Positions 1 through 8,058 of a DNA stretch of 64,000 nucleotides are shown here, in pieces. Under the pieces are notes generated by a model, which saw nothing but the letters and a program-made list of their open reading frames with translations, was not told the origin of the DNA and did no database searches. Every line of letters begins with the position of its first letter. The first letter of the stretch is position 1. Source of the DNA: Oribacterium sp. oral taxon 102 (GTDB lineage Bacteria; Bacillota; Clostridia; Lachnospirales; Lachnospiraceae); assembly GCF_013394775.1 (NCBI RefSeq), contig NZ_JABXYT010000001.1:1564501-1628500 (forward strand), given 5' to 3'. A program made the translations under genes and the position numbers.

Positions 1-14
1 AGGGATACGATGAT

Positions 15-899
15 ATGATGAGCTTTATATCCTATTTTTTCAGCGGCGTGAGTCTCGGCTCCGTCTATGCCATCATTGCGTTGGGCTACACCATGGTGTA
101 TGGGATCGCAAAGATGCTGAATTTTGCGCACGGAGACATCCTGATGGTCGGGAGCTATGCCGCTTTCCTTGCACTGAATACGCTGGGACTGCCGATTCCC
201 GTGGCAGTTCTTCTCTCCGTGCTGGTCTGTACTCTGCTGGGCGTTCTGACCGAGAGAGTGGCGTATAAACCGCTTCGGCAGGCGAATTCCCTGTCGGTGC
301 TGATCACCGCAATCGGGGTATCCTATCTCCTGCAGAATCTGGCGCTGCTCCTCTTCGGCGCGAATCCGAAAAGCTTCAGCTCCTTCGTGCCGCTTGCACC
401 GCTTCGCTTCCGGGATGGCGCGCTGACGATCTCCGGAGAGACGGTGGTGACAATTGTGGTCTGCCTGCTGATCGTCGGCGGACTCCTGCTCTTTATCAAC
501 CGTACCAAGGCAGGGCAGGCGATGCTCGCCGTCTCGGAGGACAAGGGCGCAGCGACGCTGATGGGCGTCAATGTGAACCGTACGATCGCCATGACCTTTG
601 CGATCGGCTCCGCGCTGGCGGCAATCGGCGGCATCCTACTCTGCTCGGCGTATCCGACCCTGACCCCGACGACCGGCGCGATGCCCGGCATCAAGGCGTT
701 TGTCGCCGCCGTGCTCGGCGGGATCGGTTCGATTCCGGGCGCCTTCATCGGAGGGATTCTCCTCGGGGTGCTCGAGAACCTGTCCAAGGCGTATATTTCC
801 TCGAAGCTTTCGGATGTCATTGTGTTTTCTGTGCTGATCGTTGTACTTCTGGTGAAGCCGACCGGGATTCTCGGCAAGAAGGTCATGGAGAAGGTATAG
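15..899 (+). CDS. livH: Branched-chain amino acid ABC transporter permease LivH
   Basis: Integral membrane permease of the leucine/isoleucine/valine importer. The 294-residue protein is almost entirely hydrophobic, with about eight membrane segments, and has the LivH opening (GSVYAIIALGYTMVYGI then NFAHGDILMVG) and the late conserved stretch AAVLGGIGSIPGAFIGG. Length matches the family. A second ATG lies directly after the first and either could start. The stop is followed after one base by livM, so translation is probably coupled. The substrate-binding gene livJ is not in the window and probably lies upstream. Family call is firm; exact substrate is inferred. Confidence 0.93.
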   Translation: MMSFISYFFSGVSLGSVYAIIALGYTMVYGIAKMLNFAHGDILMVGSYAAFLALNTLGLPIPVAVLLSVLVCTLLGVLTERVAYKPLRQANSLSVLITAIGVSYLLQNLALLLFGANPKSFSSFVPLAPLRFRDGALTISGETVVTIVVCLLIVGGLLLFINRTKAGQAMLAVSEDKGAATLMGVNVNRTIAMTFAIGSALAAIGGILLCSAYPTLTPTTGAMPGIKAFVAAVLGGIGSIPGAFIGGILLGVLENLSKAYISSKLSDVIVFSVLIVVLLVKPTGILGKKVMEKV

Positions 900-900
900 G

Positions 901-1974
901 ATGATGAAAACAAAGCAGAAGATCTTTCGCAGCAACGGCATTACCTTTCTGATGATCGTGCTTGCCTACCTTATCGTCGAGGCATTTCTTCAGAGCGGGA
1001 ATATGAGCTCCTTGATGAGGGGACTGCTGGTGCCGCTCTGCATCTACAGCATCATGGCTGTCAGCCTGAATCTGGTCGTCGGCGTCTCGGGGGAGCTTTC
1101 CCTCGGACATGCCGGCTTCATGTGCGTCGGCGCGTTTGCGAGTGCGACATGGTCGATGCTGATGAAGGGAAGCGGGCTTCCGACGGGACTTGTCTTTTTC
1201 GCAGCGCTTCTGATCGGCGCCCTGTCCGCAGCGCTCTGCGGCTTCCTGATCGGCATTCCGGTGCTCCGGCTGAAGGGCGATTACCTCGCGATCGTGACGC
1301 TCGCCTTCGGAGAGATCATCAAAAATCTGATCAACGCGCTTTACTTCGGCGTAGATTCCAGAGGGATGCATTTCTCCCTGAAGGATAATATGGCGCTGGG
1401 ACTCACAACAGGCGGGCAGACCATCATCAAGGGCGCACAGGGCATCACCGGCACGCCGAAGCTTTCCAGCTTCACGGTCGGAATCGTGCTTCTGCTGCTG
1501 GTGCTCTTCGTCGTGCTGAACTTCATGAATTCCCGTGCCGGACGTGCCGTCATGGCGATCCGTGACAACCGCATCGCGGCAGAATCCATCGGTCTTAATG
1601 TGACAGGCTATAAGCTCCTGACCTTCACCCTTTCCGCGGCGATCGCCGGCATCGGCGGCGTGCTCTATGCTCATAATCTGAGCTCCCTGCAGGCACTCCC
1701 GAAGAACTTCGGCTATAACCAGTCCATTATGATACTGGTTTTCGTGGTGCTCGGCGGAATCGGAAATATGCGCGGCTCCGTCATTGCCGCCGTCGTCCTG
1801 ACACTGCTTCCGGAGCTGCTGCGCGGACTCAATGATTACCGCATGCTGATCTATGCGGTAGTGCTGATCCTGATGATGCTCTTCACCTCCGCGCCCGGAC
1901 TGATTCAGCTCCGAGAGCGGATCGGACAGCGTTTCCGGGGAGGACTCGCGAAGCAGGGAAAGGAGGGGGTGTAA
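901..1974 (+). CDS. livM: Branched-chain amino acid ABC transporter permease LivM
   Basis: Second membrane subunit of the Liv importer, 357 residues, with many hydrophobic segments. Signature LivM stretches are visible: NLVVGVSGELSLGHAGFM near residue 60, RLKGDYLAIVTLAFGEI near 125 and VVLGGIGNMRGS near 285. It pairs with LivH to form the channel energised by LivG and LivF. It starts one base after livH, and its stop abuts the livG start without a gap, as expected for a single mRNA. The C-terminus is short and basic (RFRGGLAKQGKEGV), probably cytoplasmic. Confidence 0.93.
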   Translation: MMKTKQKIFRSNGITFLMIVLAYLIVEAFLQSGNMSSLMRGLLVPLCIYSIMAVSLNLVVGVSGELSLGHAGFMCVGAFASATWSMLMKGSGLPTGLVFFAALLIGALSAALCGFLIGIPVLRLKGDYLAIVTLAFGEIIKNLINALYFGVDSRGMHFSLKDNMALGLTTGGQTIIKGAQGITGTPKLSSFTVGIVLLLLVLFVVLNFMNSRAGRAVMAIRDNRIAAESIGLNVTGYKLLTFTLSAAIAGIGGVLYAHNLSSLQALPKNFGYNQSIMILVFVVLGGIGNMRGSVIAAVVLTLLPELLRGLNDYRMLIYAVVLILMMLFTSAPGLIQLRERIGQRFRGGLAKQGKEGV

Positions 1975-2736
1975 ATGGCGATGCTGAGTGTGAAGGCGCT
2001 GGGGATCTCCTTCGGCGGTCTGAAAGCGGTAGATCAGTTTCATGTCGAAATCGAGAAAAATGAGCTCTACGGGTTGATCGGGCCGAACGGTGCGGGAAAA
2101 ACCACCTGCTTCAATCTCCTGACCGGCGTCTACAGGCCGACGGCGGGGCGAATCCTTCTGGACGGAGAGAACATTACCGGAATGCGCTGCGAGGAGGTCA
2201 ATAAAAGGGGGATCGCGAGAACCTTCCAGAATATCCGCCTCTTCGGGCAGCTCTCCGTGCTGGACAATGTCAAGGCAGGGCTGCACAATCATTATCGCTA
2301 TTCCGTGCCGGACGGGATTTTCCGCACCCCGAAATACCGGAGGACGGAGAAGGCGATGAATGAGCGGGCGCTGGAGCTGCTTACGGTCTTCGGACTCGAG
2401 GGCTTCTCGGACTATAAGGCGGGAAATCTGCCCTATGGACAGCAGAGAAAGCTGGAGATCGCCCGCGCTCTCGCCACAAAGCCGAAGCTGCTGCTTCTGG
2501 ACGAGCCTGCGGCAGGCATGAATCCGAATGAGACGGAGGAGCTGATGCGCACGATCCGCCTCGTCCGCGATCGCTTCGATATGACGATCCTCCTGATCGA
2601 GCATGATATGAAGCTGGTTTCCGGGATCTGCGGCCGCCTTACTGTCCTTAATTTCGGGCAGGTGCTGAAGCAGGGGGAGACGCAGGAGGTGCTGCATGAC
2701 CCGGAGGTCATCAAGGCGTACCTCGGAGACGAGTAA
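1975..2736 (+). CDS. livG: Branched-chain amino acid ABC transporter ATP-binding protein LivG
   Basis: Cytoplasmic ATPase of the importer, 253 residues. Walker A is GPNGAGKTT near residue 38, the signature region reads LPYGQQRKLEIARAL near 160, Walker B is LLLLDEPAAGMNP near 180, and the switch His lies in LLIEHDMKLV. The Y-G-Q-Q-R form of the signature and the insert after the Q-loop (ARTFQNIRLFGQLSVLDNV) are typical of LivG rather than LivF. It follows livM with no gap and precedes livF by nine bases. Confidence 0.93.
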   Translation: MAMLSVKALGISFGGLKAVDQFHVEIEKNELYGLIGPNGAGKTTCFNLLTGVYRPTAGRILLDGENITGMRCEEVNKRGIARTFQNIRLFGQLSVLDNVKAGLHNHYRYSVPDGIFRTPKYRRTEKAMNERALELLTVFGLEGFSDYKAGNLPYGQQRKLEIARALATKPKLLLLDEPAAGMNPNETEELMRTIRLVRDRFDMTILLIEHDMKLVSGICGRLTVLNFGQVLKQGETQEVLHDPEVIKAYLGDE

Positions 2737-2745
2737 GGAGAGGGC

Positions 2746-3459
2746 ATGAGCAGGATTTTAGAGGTACAGGAGCTGAATGTATATTATGGGATGATCCATG
2801 CCCTGAAGGGAATCTCCTTTCATGTGGAGAAGGGCGAGATCGTCACGCTGATCGGCGCGAACGGTGCAGGTAAGACGACGACGCTGCAGACTGTCACCGG
2901 ACTGATTCCGGCGCGGAGCGGGAGAGTATTCTATAACGAAAAGGAAATCACACGGGTTCCGGGACACGAGCTGGTGAAGCGGGGGCTCGCCCATGTGCCG
3001 GAGGGCAGGCGCGTATTCGCGACGCTGAGCGTCTATCAGAACCTGATGCTGGGCGCCTTCACGAGAAGCGACAGGGCGGAGGTCGAGGAGAGCCTCCGTA
3101 TGGTGTACCGGCATTTCCCGCGCCTTCAGGAGCGGAGAAATCAGATTGCGGGAACGCTCTCCGGCGGAGAGCAGCAGATGCTTGCGATGGGCAGGGCGCT
3201 GATGTCCAAGCCGGAAATGATCGTGCTGGACGAGCCGTCCATGGGGCTGTCTCCGATCTATGTGAAAGAGATCTTCGAGATCATCCGGAAGATCCACGAG
3301 AGCGGCGTGACCGTCCTCCTCGTCGAGCAGAACGCCAACAAGGCACTCGCTGTGGCAGACCGCGCCTATGTGCTCGAGACCGGACGGATCCGCCTCGAGG
3401 GAAATGCCTCAGCGCTTCTGGCAGACCCGAAGGTGAGGGCGGCGTATCTGTCGGAATAA
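2746..3459 (+). CDS. livF: Branched-chain amino acid ABC transporter ATP-binding protein LivF
   Basis: Second ATPase of the Liv system, 237 residues, the usual length. Walker A is GANGAGKTTTL near residue 38, the signature is LSGGEQQMLAMGRAL near 140, Walker B is IVLDEPSMGLSP near 160 and the H-loop position reads LLVEQNANKAL, with Gln where most ABC ATPases have His, which is normal for LivF. A GGAG-type ribosome site (aaggagagggc) precedes the ATG. It ends the operon: the next gene converges 20 bp downstream, leaving no room for a separate terminator. Confidence 0.93.
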   Translation: MSRILEVQELNVYYGMIHALKGISFHVEKGEIVTLIGANGAGKTTTLQTVTGLIPARSGRVFYNEKEITRVPGHELVKRGLAHVPEGRRVFATLSVYQNLMLGAFTRSDRAEVEESLRMVYRHFPRLQERRNQIAGTLSGGEQQMLAMGRALMSKPEMIVLDEPSMGLSPIYVKEIFEIIRKIHESGVTVLLVEQNANKALAVADRAYVLETGRIRLEGNASALLADPKVRAAYLSE

Positions 3460-3479
3460 GGACAGGAATACATGTGATT

Positions 3480-4859
3480 TCATTTTAAATGATGAATTTT
3501 CCGGTATCTATGGATTACCCTTAGCCCAATCAGCATAGCGAGTACAGCGGTAAGAAAATTACTTACGAACATAACTACACCGCAGCTCTGGCTGCCGAAA
3601 TTTGTACAGTGCCTAAGGAAGAGGAAGACCGGGATGCGGAAGACGAAAACACGGGAAACATTGATGAGCAGCGTAAAGCGCGTCTCTCCGAGTCCGTAAA
3701 GCAGCGCCATGACGGCGCAGTTTGCGCCGAGCGGAACTGCGCCGAGTGCCTCCCAGCGATAGACATCCATGATCAGCTGCTGAAAGGCGGGATGATCGGA
3801 GGAGAAAAGCCCGGAGAGCGGGCGGAGCAGGCAAAGCTCCGCCCCGGAGACGAGTGCGCCCTCCAGCATACAGAGAAGGAGCGTGACGTGAAACGCCTGC
3901 AGCACCCGCTCCGGCTTCTGCGCACCCTCATTCTGGGAAATGATCGCGGCAGCGCCGTCCTGAAAACCGTTCTGCGGATTGGTCGTGATGCCGCCCAGAT
4001 TGTTGGAGACGCCGAGTGCGCCGACGGTCAGCGCGCCGTAACCCGCAGCCATGGAATTGATGATCGTCTTGCCGAAGGAGAAGAGTGCCTTCTCGAGCAT
4101 GACGGGATAGGAGGTATGGAGCATCGGGGCGGTCAGCTCTCTTCGGAAGCTGACCGAGGCGAGATGGAAGCCGAAGATATTGCCGCTGTCTATACTGTTC
4201 TTCACGGCGAAAAACAGCATCAGGCTCTGGGAAGCAAACGAGGCGTAGGCGATCATCACGAGATCTCCACGGAGGACGTAGACAAAGAGCGCCGTCAGTA
4301 TAAGCTTCACCGTGATGCAGAGCAGGTTCAGCCGGAGGATGCGCTTCGCGTTGCCGCGGGCGCGTTCCACAGAGATATAGACATTGTCGAGGAAGCTGAC
4401 GACAAGGACGAGGAGCTGCACACGGAAATAAGGCTGTCCGGTCCGGATCAGCTCCTCTGGCGTGCCTGCGAAACGGAGAAAGGCGCCGCTCACCGGCAGG
4501 ATCAGGAGCAGGATGCCGAGTCCTGCCATGAGACACATCGCATAGAGCGTGGAGACCCGCCGCTTCACCAGCTCGAAGTTCTCCTCCCCGAAGGCACGGG
4601 AAATCAGGATGCCCGCGCCGATTGCAAGCCCGGAACCGATCGCAGAGAGAATGGAGCTTAATTGCGAGAGATATGCCACGGCAGAGACGGACTCGGCGCT
4701 GATGTGGGACGCCATCATGGTATCGAGGATGGAGAAGAGCTGCTGCAGAGTCTGGTACAGCGCGAGCGGCATGCCGACCGTCAGTACGACCCGCAGCATC
4801 GGGGCATGGAGACTCTCCTTGAGAAATTTCTCGTCCTTCTGTGATAAGCCTGCCGTCAT
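3480..4859 (-). CDS. MATE family efflux transporter
   Basis: Multidrug and toxin extrusion exporter, 459 residues with about twelve hydrophobic helices in two homologous halves. Family landmarks are the N-terminal stretch MLRVVLTVGMPLALYQTLQQLFSILDT split over helix 1, AYLSQLSSILSAIGSGLAIG in helix 2, and GNAKRILRLNLLC between helices 4 and 5. These proteins export organic cations or metabolites driven by Na+ or H+; the substrate cannot be read here. It is transcribed towards livF, and away from the AraC gene, which makes that regulator a plausible but unproven controller. Confidence 0.88.
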   Translation of the reverse strand: MTAGLSQKDEKFLKESLHAPMLRVVLTVGMPLALYQTLQQLFSILDTMMASHISAESVSAVAYLSQLSSILSAIGSGLAIGAGILISRAFGEENFELVKRRVSTLYAMCLMAGLGILLLILPVSGAFLRFAGTPEELIRTGQPYFRVQLLVLVVSFLDNVYISVERARGNAKRILRLNLLCITVKLILTALFVYVLRGDLVMIAYASFASQSLMLFFAVKNSIDSGNIFGFHLASVSFRRELTAPMLHTSYPVMLEKALFSFGKTIINSMAAGYGALTVGALGVSNNLGGITTNPQNGFQDGAAAIISQNEGAQKPERVLQAFHVTLLLCMLEGALVSGAELCLLRPLSGLFSSDHPAFQQLIMDVYRWEALGAVPLGANCAVMALLYGLGETRFTLLINVSRVFVFRIPVFLFLRHCTNFGSQSCGVVMFVSNFLTAVLAMLIGLRVIHRYRKIHHLK

Positions 4860-4944
4860 ACTCTATGATCCTTTCCTGAAAAAGCTATGCCTGCAAGTCT
4901 AGCATAGTAATTCTATATTTTCTAAGGAAAATATCTGTCAATTC

Positions 4945-4972
4945 TTGAAAATGACTGATTTTCTATTATAAT
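4945..4972 (+). promoter_or_regulatory. Sigma-A-like promoter for the AraC-family gene
   Basis: TTGAAA (4945-4950), a 16-base spacer and a perfect TATAAT (4967-4972) lie in the 234-bp divergent gap. The predicted leader to the AraC ATG is about 115 nt, AT-rich, with no clear hairpin that I can identify. Confidence 0.6.
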
Positions 4973-5093
4973 CAGCAAGGGAGCTGCCCCGATTCTGTAC
5001 AGCCGCCTTTATCCGCGCTTCAGCGAATTGCTTAGCTGAACTGTTACATAAAATGCGAAAGAAAATGATATAAAAGAGGATCGAAGAGAAGAA

Positions 5094-5960
5094 ATGCAGT
5101 TTGGAAAAATCAAACAGATCGATCGGGTTTACGGAGAGCGCAGGGAACGGGAGCCTTCCTTCGTGATGCGGGATTATCATTATCATCGCTTTTATGAAAT
5201 TTATTATGTAGAGCGTGGAAGCTGTCAGTTCTTCGTGGGGGACAGTCTGTACCGCATCGGGGAGGGCAGCCTCCTGCTGATTCCCCCGGAGAATCTTCAT
5301 TATACCAGCTACAGGGAAAGCTGCCTGCGTTTTTCCATTTACTTCAGGCTTGCCGACATTGACAGAGAGAGCGACAGAACGATCCGATTCCGGAAACGTT
5401 TTGCTGCTCCTGTGCTGCTTCAGATTCCATCCGCATGGCAGGGTGAGATTCGGAAGCTTCTGGAACGAATGGAGCAGGAGGAACGGTTTTCCGACTACAG
5501 TACCGCAGCCTGTCTGCGCCTGCTGCTCAATGAGCTTCTGCTGCAGGCGATCCGCTTCGGAAATGTGGAAATGGAAGCGACCGGAGAGCTCTACAGCGAG
5601 GATGAGGCGATCCTCCGGGCAGCGCGCTATATCAGCCGGCATTATGAGGAGAGACTGACGCAGGGAAAGCTCGCGACGCTGAGCGGCTACTCCCCGAATT
5701 ACTTCAGCCGCCGCTTCCGGGAAACGACAGGAATCGGCGCGCATGAGTATCTGCGGCTGACTCGTCTCCGGCACGCCGCTGCGCTGCTTCGGGCGGGAGA
5801 GCAGAGCGTAACAGTGATCGCTCTTTCCGTCGGCTTCAGCGATGCCAATTATTTCAAGGATGCTTTCAAGGCGATGTACGGGATTTCTCCCAGAGAATAC
5901 CGTCGGGAATGCCGACGCGGGGAACGGGAGAACGGTATGGACACAGACCCGACAGCTTGA
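5094..5960 (+). CDS. AraC family transcriptional regulator with cupin-type sensor domain
   Basis: 288-residue DNA-binding regulator. The N-terminal part (RDYHYHRFYEIYYVERGSC through LLLIPPENLHYTSYR) is a cupin-like ligand domain. The C-terminal ~100 residues carry two helix-turn-helix units, with the first at KLATLSGYSPNYFSRRFRE and the second followed by the AraC signature VALSVGFSDANYFKDAFK and GISPREYRR. Such cupin-AraC proteins often control sugar uptake or metabolism; the ligand is unknown here. It is divergent from the MATE exporter and only about 75 bp upstream of plsX, although plsX is unlikely to be its target. Confidence 0.9.
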   Translation: MQFGKIKQIDRVYGERREREPSFVMRDYHYHRFYEIYYVERGSCQFFVGDSLYRIGEGSLLLIPPENLHYTSYRESCLRFSIYFRLADIDRESDRTIRFRKRFAAPVLLQIPSAWQGEIRKLLERMEQEERFSDYSTAACLRLLLNELLLQAIRFGNVEMEATGELYSEDEAILRAARYISRHYEERLTQGKLATLSGYSPNYFSRRFRETTGIGAHEYLRLTRLRHAAALLRAGEQSVTVIALSVGFSDANYFKDAFKAMYGISPREYRRECRRGERENGMDTDPTA

Positions 5961-6034
5961 TTTTTATAGCGAAAAACAGTAACATAGGTATGCTATGCAG
6001 CATTACGGTTTCTGACAGGGAGGACATGGCGCAG

Positions 6035-7060
6035 ATGATCAGAATTGCGATAGATGCGATGGGTGGGGACAACGGTCCCGAGGTGATGCTCCGCGGGGCG
6101 GTCGATTCCCTTCCGCTCGTCCCGAATACGAAGCTCTTTCTCTTCGGCCCGGAGGAAAGACTGCGGCAGATTCTGTCCGGCTGTCACTATGACAGAGACC
6201 GGATCGAGCTCGTAGACGCGCCGGAGGTGGTGAGCCTGCATGAGTCTCCGGTGATGGCAGTCCGCAGGAAGAAGGATTCCAGCATTGTGAAGGGCATGCG
6301 CTTCGTGAAGGACGGCAATGCCGACGCGATCCTCTCCTCCGGCTCCACCGGGGCGATCCTCGCGGGAGGACAGCTGATCGTCGGCAGGCTCAGGGGGATA
6401 CAGCGTCCGCCGCTGGGTGCGTTGATCCCGACCCGGAAGGGACTGAGCCTCCTCGTGGACTGCGGTGCCAATGTGGATGCGAAGCCGGAGTGGCTCGTGC
6501 AGTTCGCGGAAATGGGCAGCATCTATGTACGGAATATGCTCGGCATCGCACGTCCGACGATCGGACTTGTCAACATCGGCGCAGAGGAGGAGAAGGGCAA
6601 CGCGCTCGTCAAGGAGACGATGCAGCTTCTCAAAAAGCAGGAGCGACTGAATTTCATCGGCTCTGTCGAGGCAAGGGACATCGTCGAGGGAAACTGTGAC
6701 GTGATCGTCGCCGATGCCTTCGTCGGAAATGTCGTTCTGAAGATGTATGAGGGTGTCGCAAAAATGCTGCTCACGGAAATCAGCGGCGCATTGCGGCACA
6801 GCGGATTGCCGACCCTTCTCGGCGCAGCGCTGATCAAGGGAAGTCTCAAGCGGACGCTGCAGCGCTTCGATGCCAAAGCTGCCGGCGGCGCGCCGATCCT
6901 CGGGCTGAACGGGCTGGTGGTTAAGGTACATGGCAATACGGACGGTACGGAGGTGACGGCAGCTGTGCGGCAGGCGGCAGACTTCGTGCGAAGCGGTATT
7001 GTACAGAAGATCTCGGAGAACCTCGCCACAGAGGAGAAGGAAGCAGAAAACGAAGAGTAA
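6035..7060 (+). CDS. plsX: Phosphate acyltransferase PlsX
   Basis: Converts acyl-ACP to acyl-phosphate, the first committed step of phospholipid synthesis in Gram-positives. The protein begins MIRIAIDAMGGDNGP, the PlsX hallmark, and contains SGSTGAILAGG near residue 105 and DAFVGNVVLKMYEG near 230. I chose the ATG at 6035 because the GGGAGG ribosome site is 11 bases upstream; an ATG at 6026 (only 2 bases from it) is the alternative. The open frame extends upstream to 5909 without family similarity. From 6035 the length is 341 residues, usual for the family. It opens the conserved plsX-acpP-rnc-smc-ftsY order; yceD-rpmF, often upstream, are not here. Confidence 0.93.
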   Translation: MIRIAIDAMGGDNGPEVMLRGAVDSLPLVPNTKLFLFGPEERLRQILSGCHYDRDRIELVDAPEVVSLHESPVMAVRRKKDSSIVKGMRFVKDGNADAILSSGSTGAILAGGQLIVGRLRGIQRPPLGALIPTRKGLSLLVDCGANVDAKPEWLVQFAEMGSIYVRNMLGIARPTIGLVNIGAEEEKGNALVKETMQLLKKQERLNFIGSVEARDIVEGNCDVIVADAFVGNVVLKMYEGVAKMLLTEISGALRHSGLPTLLGAALIKGSLKRTLQRFDAKAAGGAPILGLNGLVVKVHGNTDGTEVTAAVRQAADFVRSGIVQKISENLATEEKEAENEE

Positions 7061-7105
7061 GTCGCGCTTCCAGACATCAAAATGGAAGCCGGATAAGGAG
7101 AAACC

Positions 7106-7336
7106 ATGGAATTTGAAAAATTAAAGAAGATCATCGCGGCAGAGCTTACAGATGTCAGCGAGGAGAGCATCACGATGGAAAGCCGTTTCGCAGAGGATTT
7201 GCATGCGGATTCCCTCGACGTCGTACAGATTGTGATGGCGATCGAGGAGGAGTTCGGGATCGAGATCCCGGAGGATGCCGCGGAGAAGATCCGGACGGTC
7301 GGCGAGGCGGTCGAGGCAATCCGGAGCGCAGAATAA
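7106..7336 (+). CDS. acpP: Acyl carrier protein
   Basis: Small acidic carrier of fatty acyl chains, 76 residues. The 4'-phosphopantetheine attachment Ser is in LHADSLDVV at residue 36, preceded by the expected acidic helix. The start has an AAGGAG site seven bases upstream. A small hairpin (GCTTCCA at 7066-7072 paired with TGGAAGC at 7083-7089) separates it from plsX and may set a higher level of this abundant protein by mRNA processing, which is inference. Confidence 0.96.
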   Translation: MEFEKLKKIIAAELTDVSEESITMESRFAEDLHADSLDVVQIVMAIEEEFGIEIPEDAAEKIRTVGEAVEAIRSAE

Positions 7337-7353
7337 AAGAATAAGGGAGCGGA

Positions 7354-8058
7354 ATGAGAGATTTAACAGCATTACAGGCTTCTGTCGGCTATCATTTTCA
7401 GGATGAGTCCCTGCTTTTACATGCACTGACTCATCCATCCTTTTCCAATGAAAACGGAGATCCGAAGGAAGCGTCGAATCAGCGGCTGGAATTTCTGGGA
7501 GATGCCGTGCTGGAGCTGGTTTCCAGCCTGTTCCTCTTTCAGAGAGAGCCTGTGCTGCAGGAGGGTGTGATGACCAAGCTTCGGGCGTCGCTGGTCTGCG
7601 AGCCGACATTGGCGGAGAGTGCGCGGAGACTGCAGCTCGGTGATTATATCATCCTGGGGAAGGGAGAGGGGCGAGAGGGGATCAGCCAGAGAGATTCCGT
7701 CCTTTCCGATACCTTCGAGGCAGTGATCGGCGCGATATATCTGGACGGCGGAATGGAGCCGGCACAGCGCTTCATCACGGAGTTTGTCCTCTCAGATATC
7801 GAAAATAAGGAGCTTTATCACGACGCGAAGACCATGCTGCAGGAATACAGCTCGCAGAACCATCGAGAGCTTCGTTATGCGCTTCTGACGGAGGAGGGGC
7901 CCTGCCATGACCGTACCTATCGAATCGAGGTGCGTCTGGATGAGATGGTTTACGGCATTGGTGAAGGCTCCTCCAAAAAGAAAGCGGAACAGGCGGCAGC
8001 ATATCAGGCGCTATGCAGAATAAAGGCGGAAACCGGTAATGTATTTAAAATCCATTGA
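7354..8058 (+). CDS. rnc: Ribonuclease III
   Basis: Double-strand-specific endoribonuclease that processes rRNA and mRNA, 234 residues. The catalytic signature RLEFLGDAVLELV is near residue 45, with the second acidic cluster in DTFEAVIGAIYLDGG near 120. The C-terminal 70 residues form a double-stranded RNA-binding domain (MLQEYSSQ to SSKKKAEQAAAYQAL). The last 20 bases overlap the smc start, implying translational coupling. Confidence 0.95.
   Translation: MRDLTALQASVGYHFQDESLLLHALTHPSFSNENGDPKEASNQRLEFLGDAVLELVSSLFLFQREPVLQEGVMTKLRASLVCEPTLAESARRLQLGDYIILGKGEGREGISQRDSVLSDTFEAVIGAIYLDGGMEPAQRFITEFVLSDIENKELYHDAKTMLQEYSSQNHRELRYALLTEEGPCHDRTYRIEVRLDEMVYGIGEGSSKKKAEQAAAYQALCRIKAETGNVFKIH

Noticed and set aside
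883..2697. 604-codon minus-strand open frame under livM and livG
   Set aside because: It is the reverse complement of two well-conserved transporter genes, and its His/Gln/Arg-rich translation has no family features.
3480..4859. AraC gene as proven regulator of the MATE exporter
   Set aside because: Only divergent orientation supports it; no binding site can be recognised.
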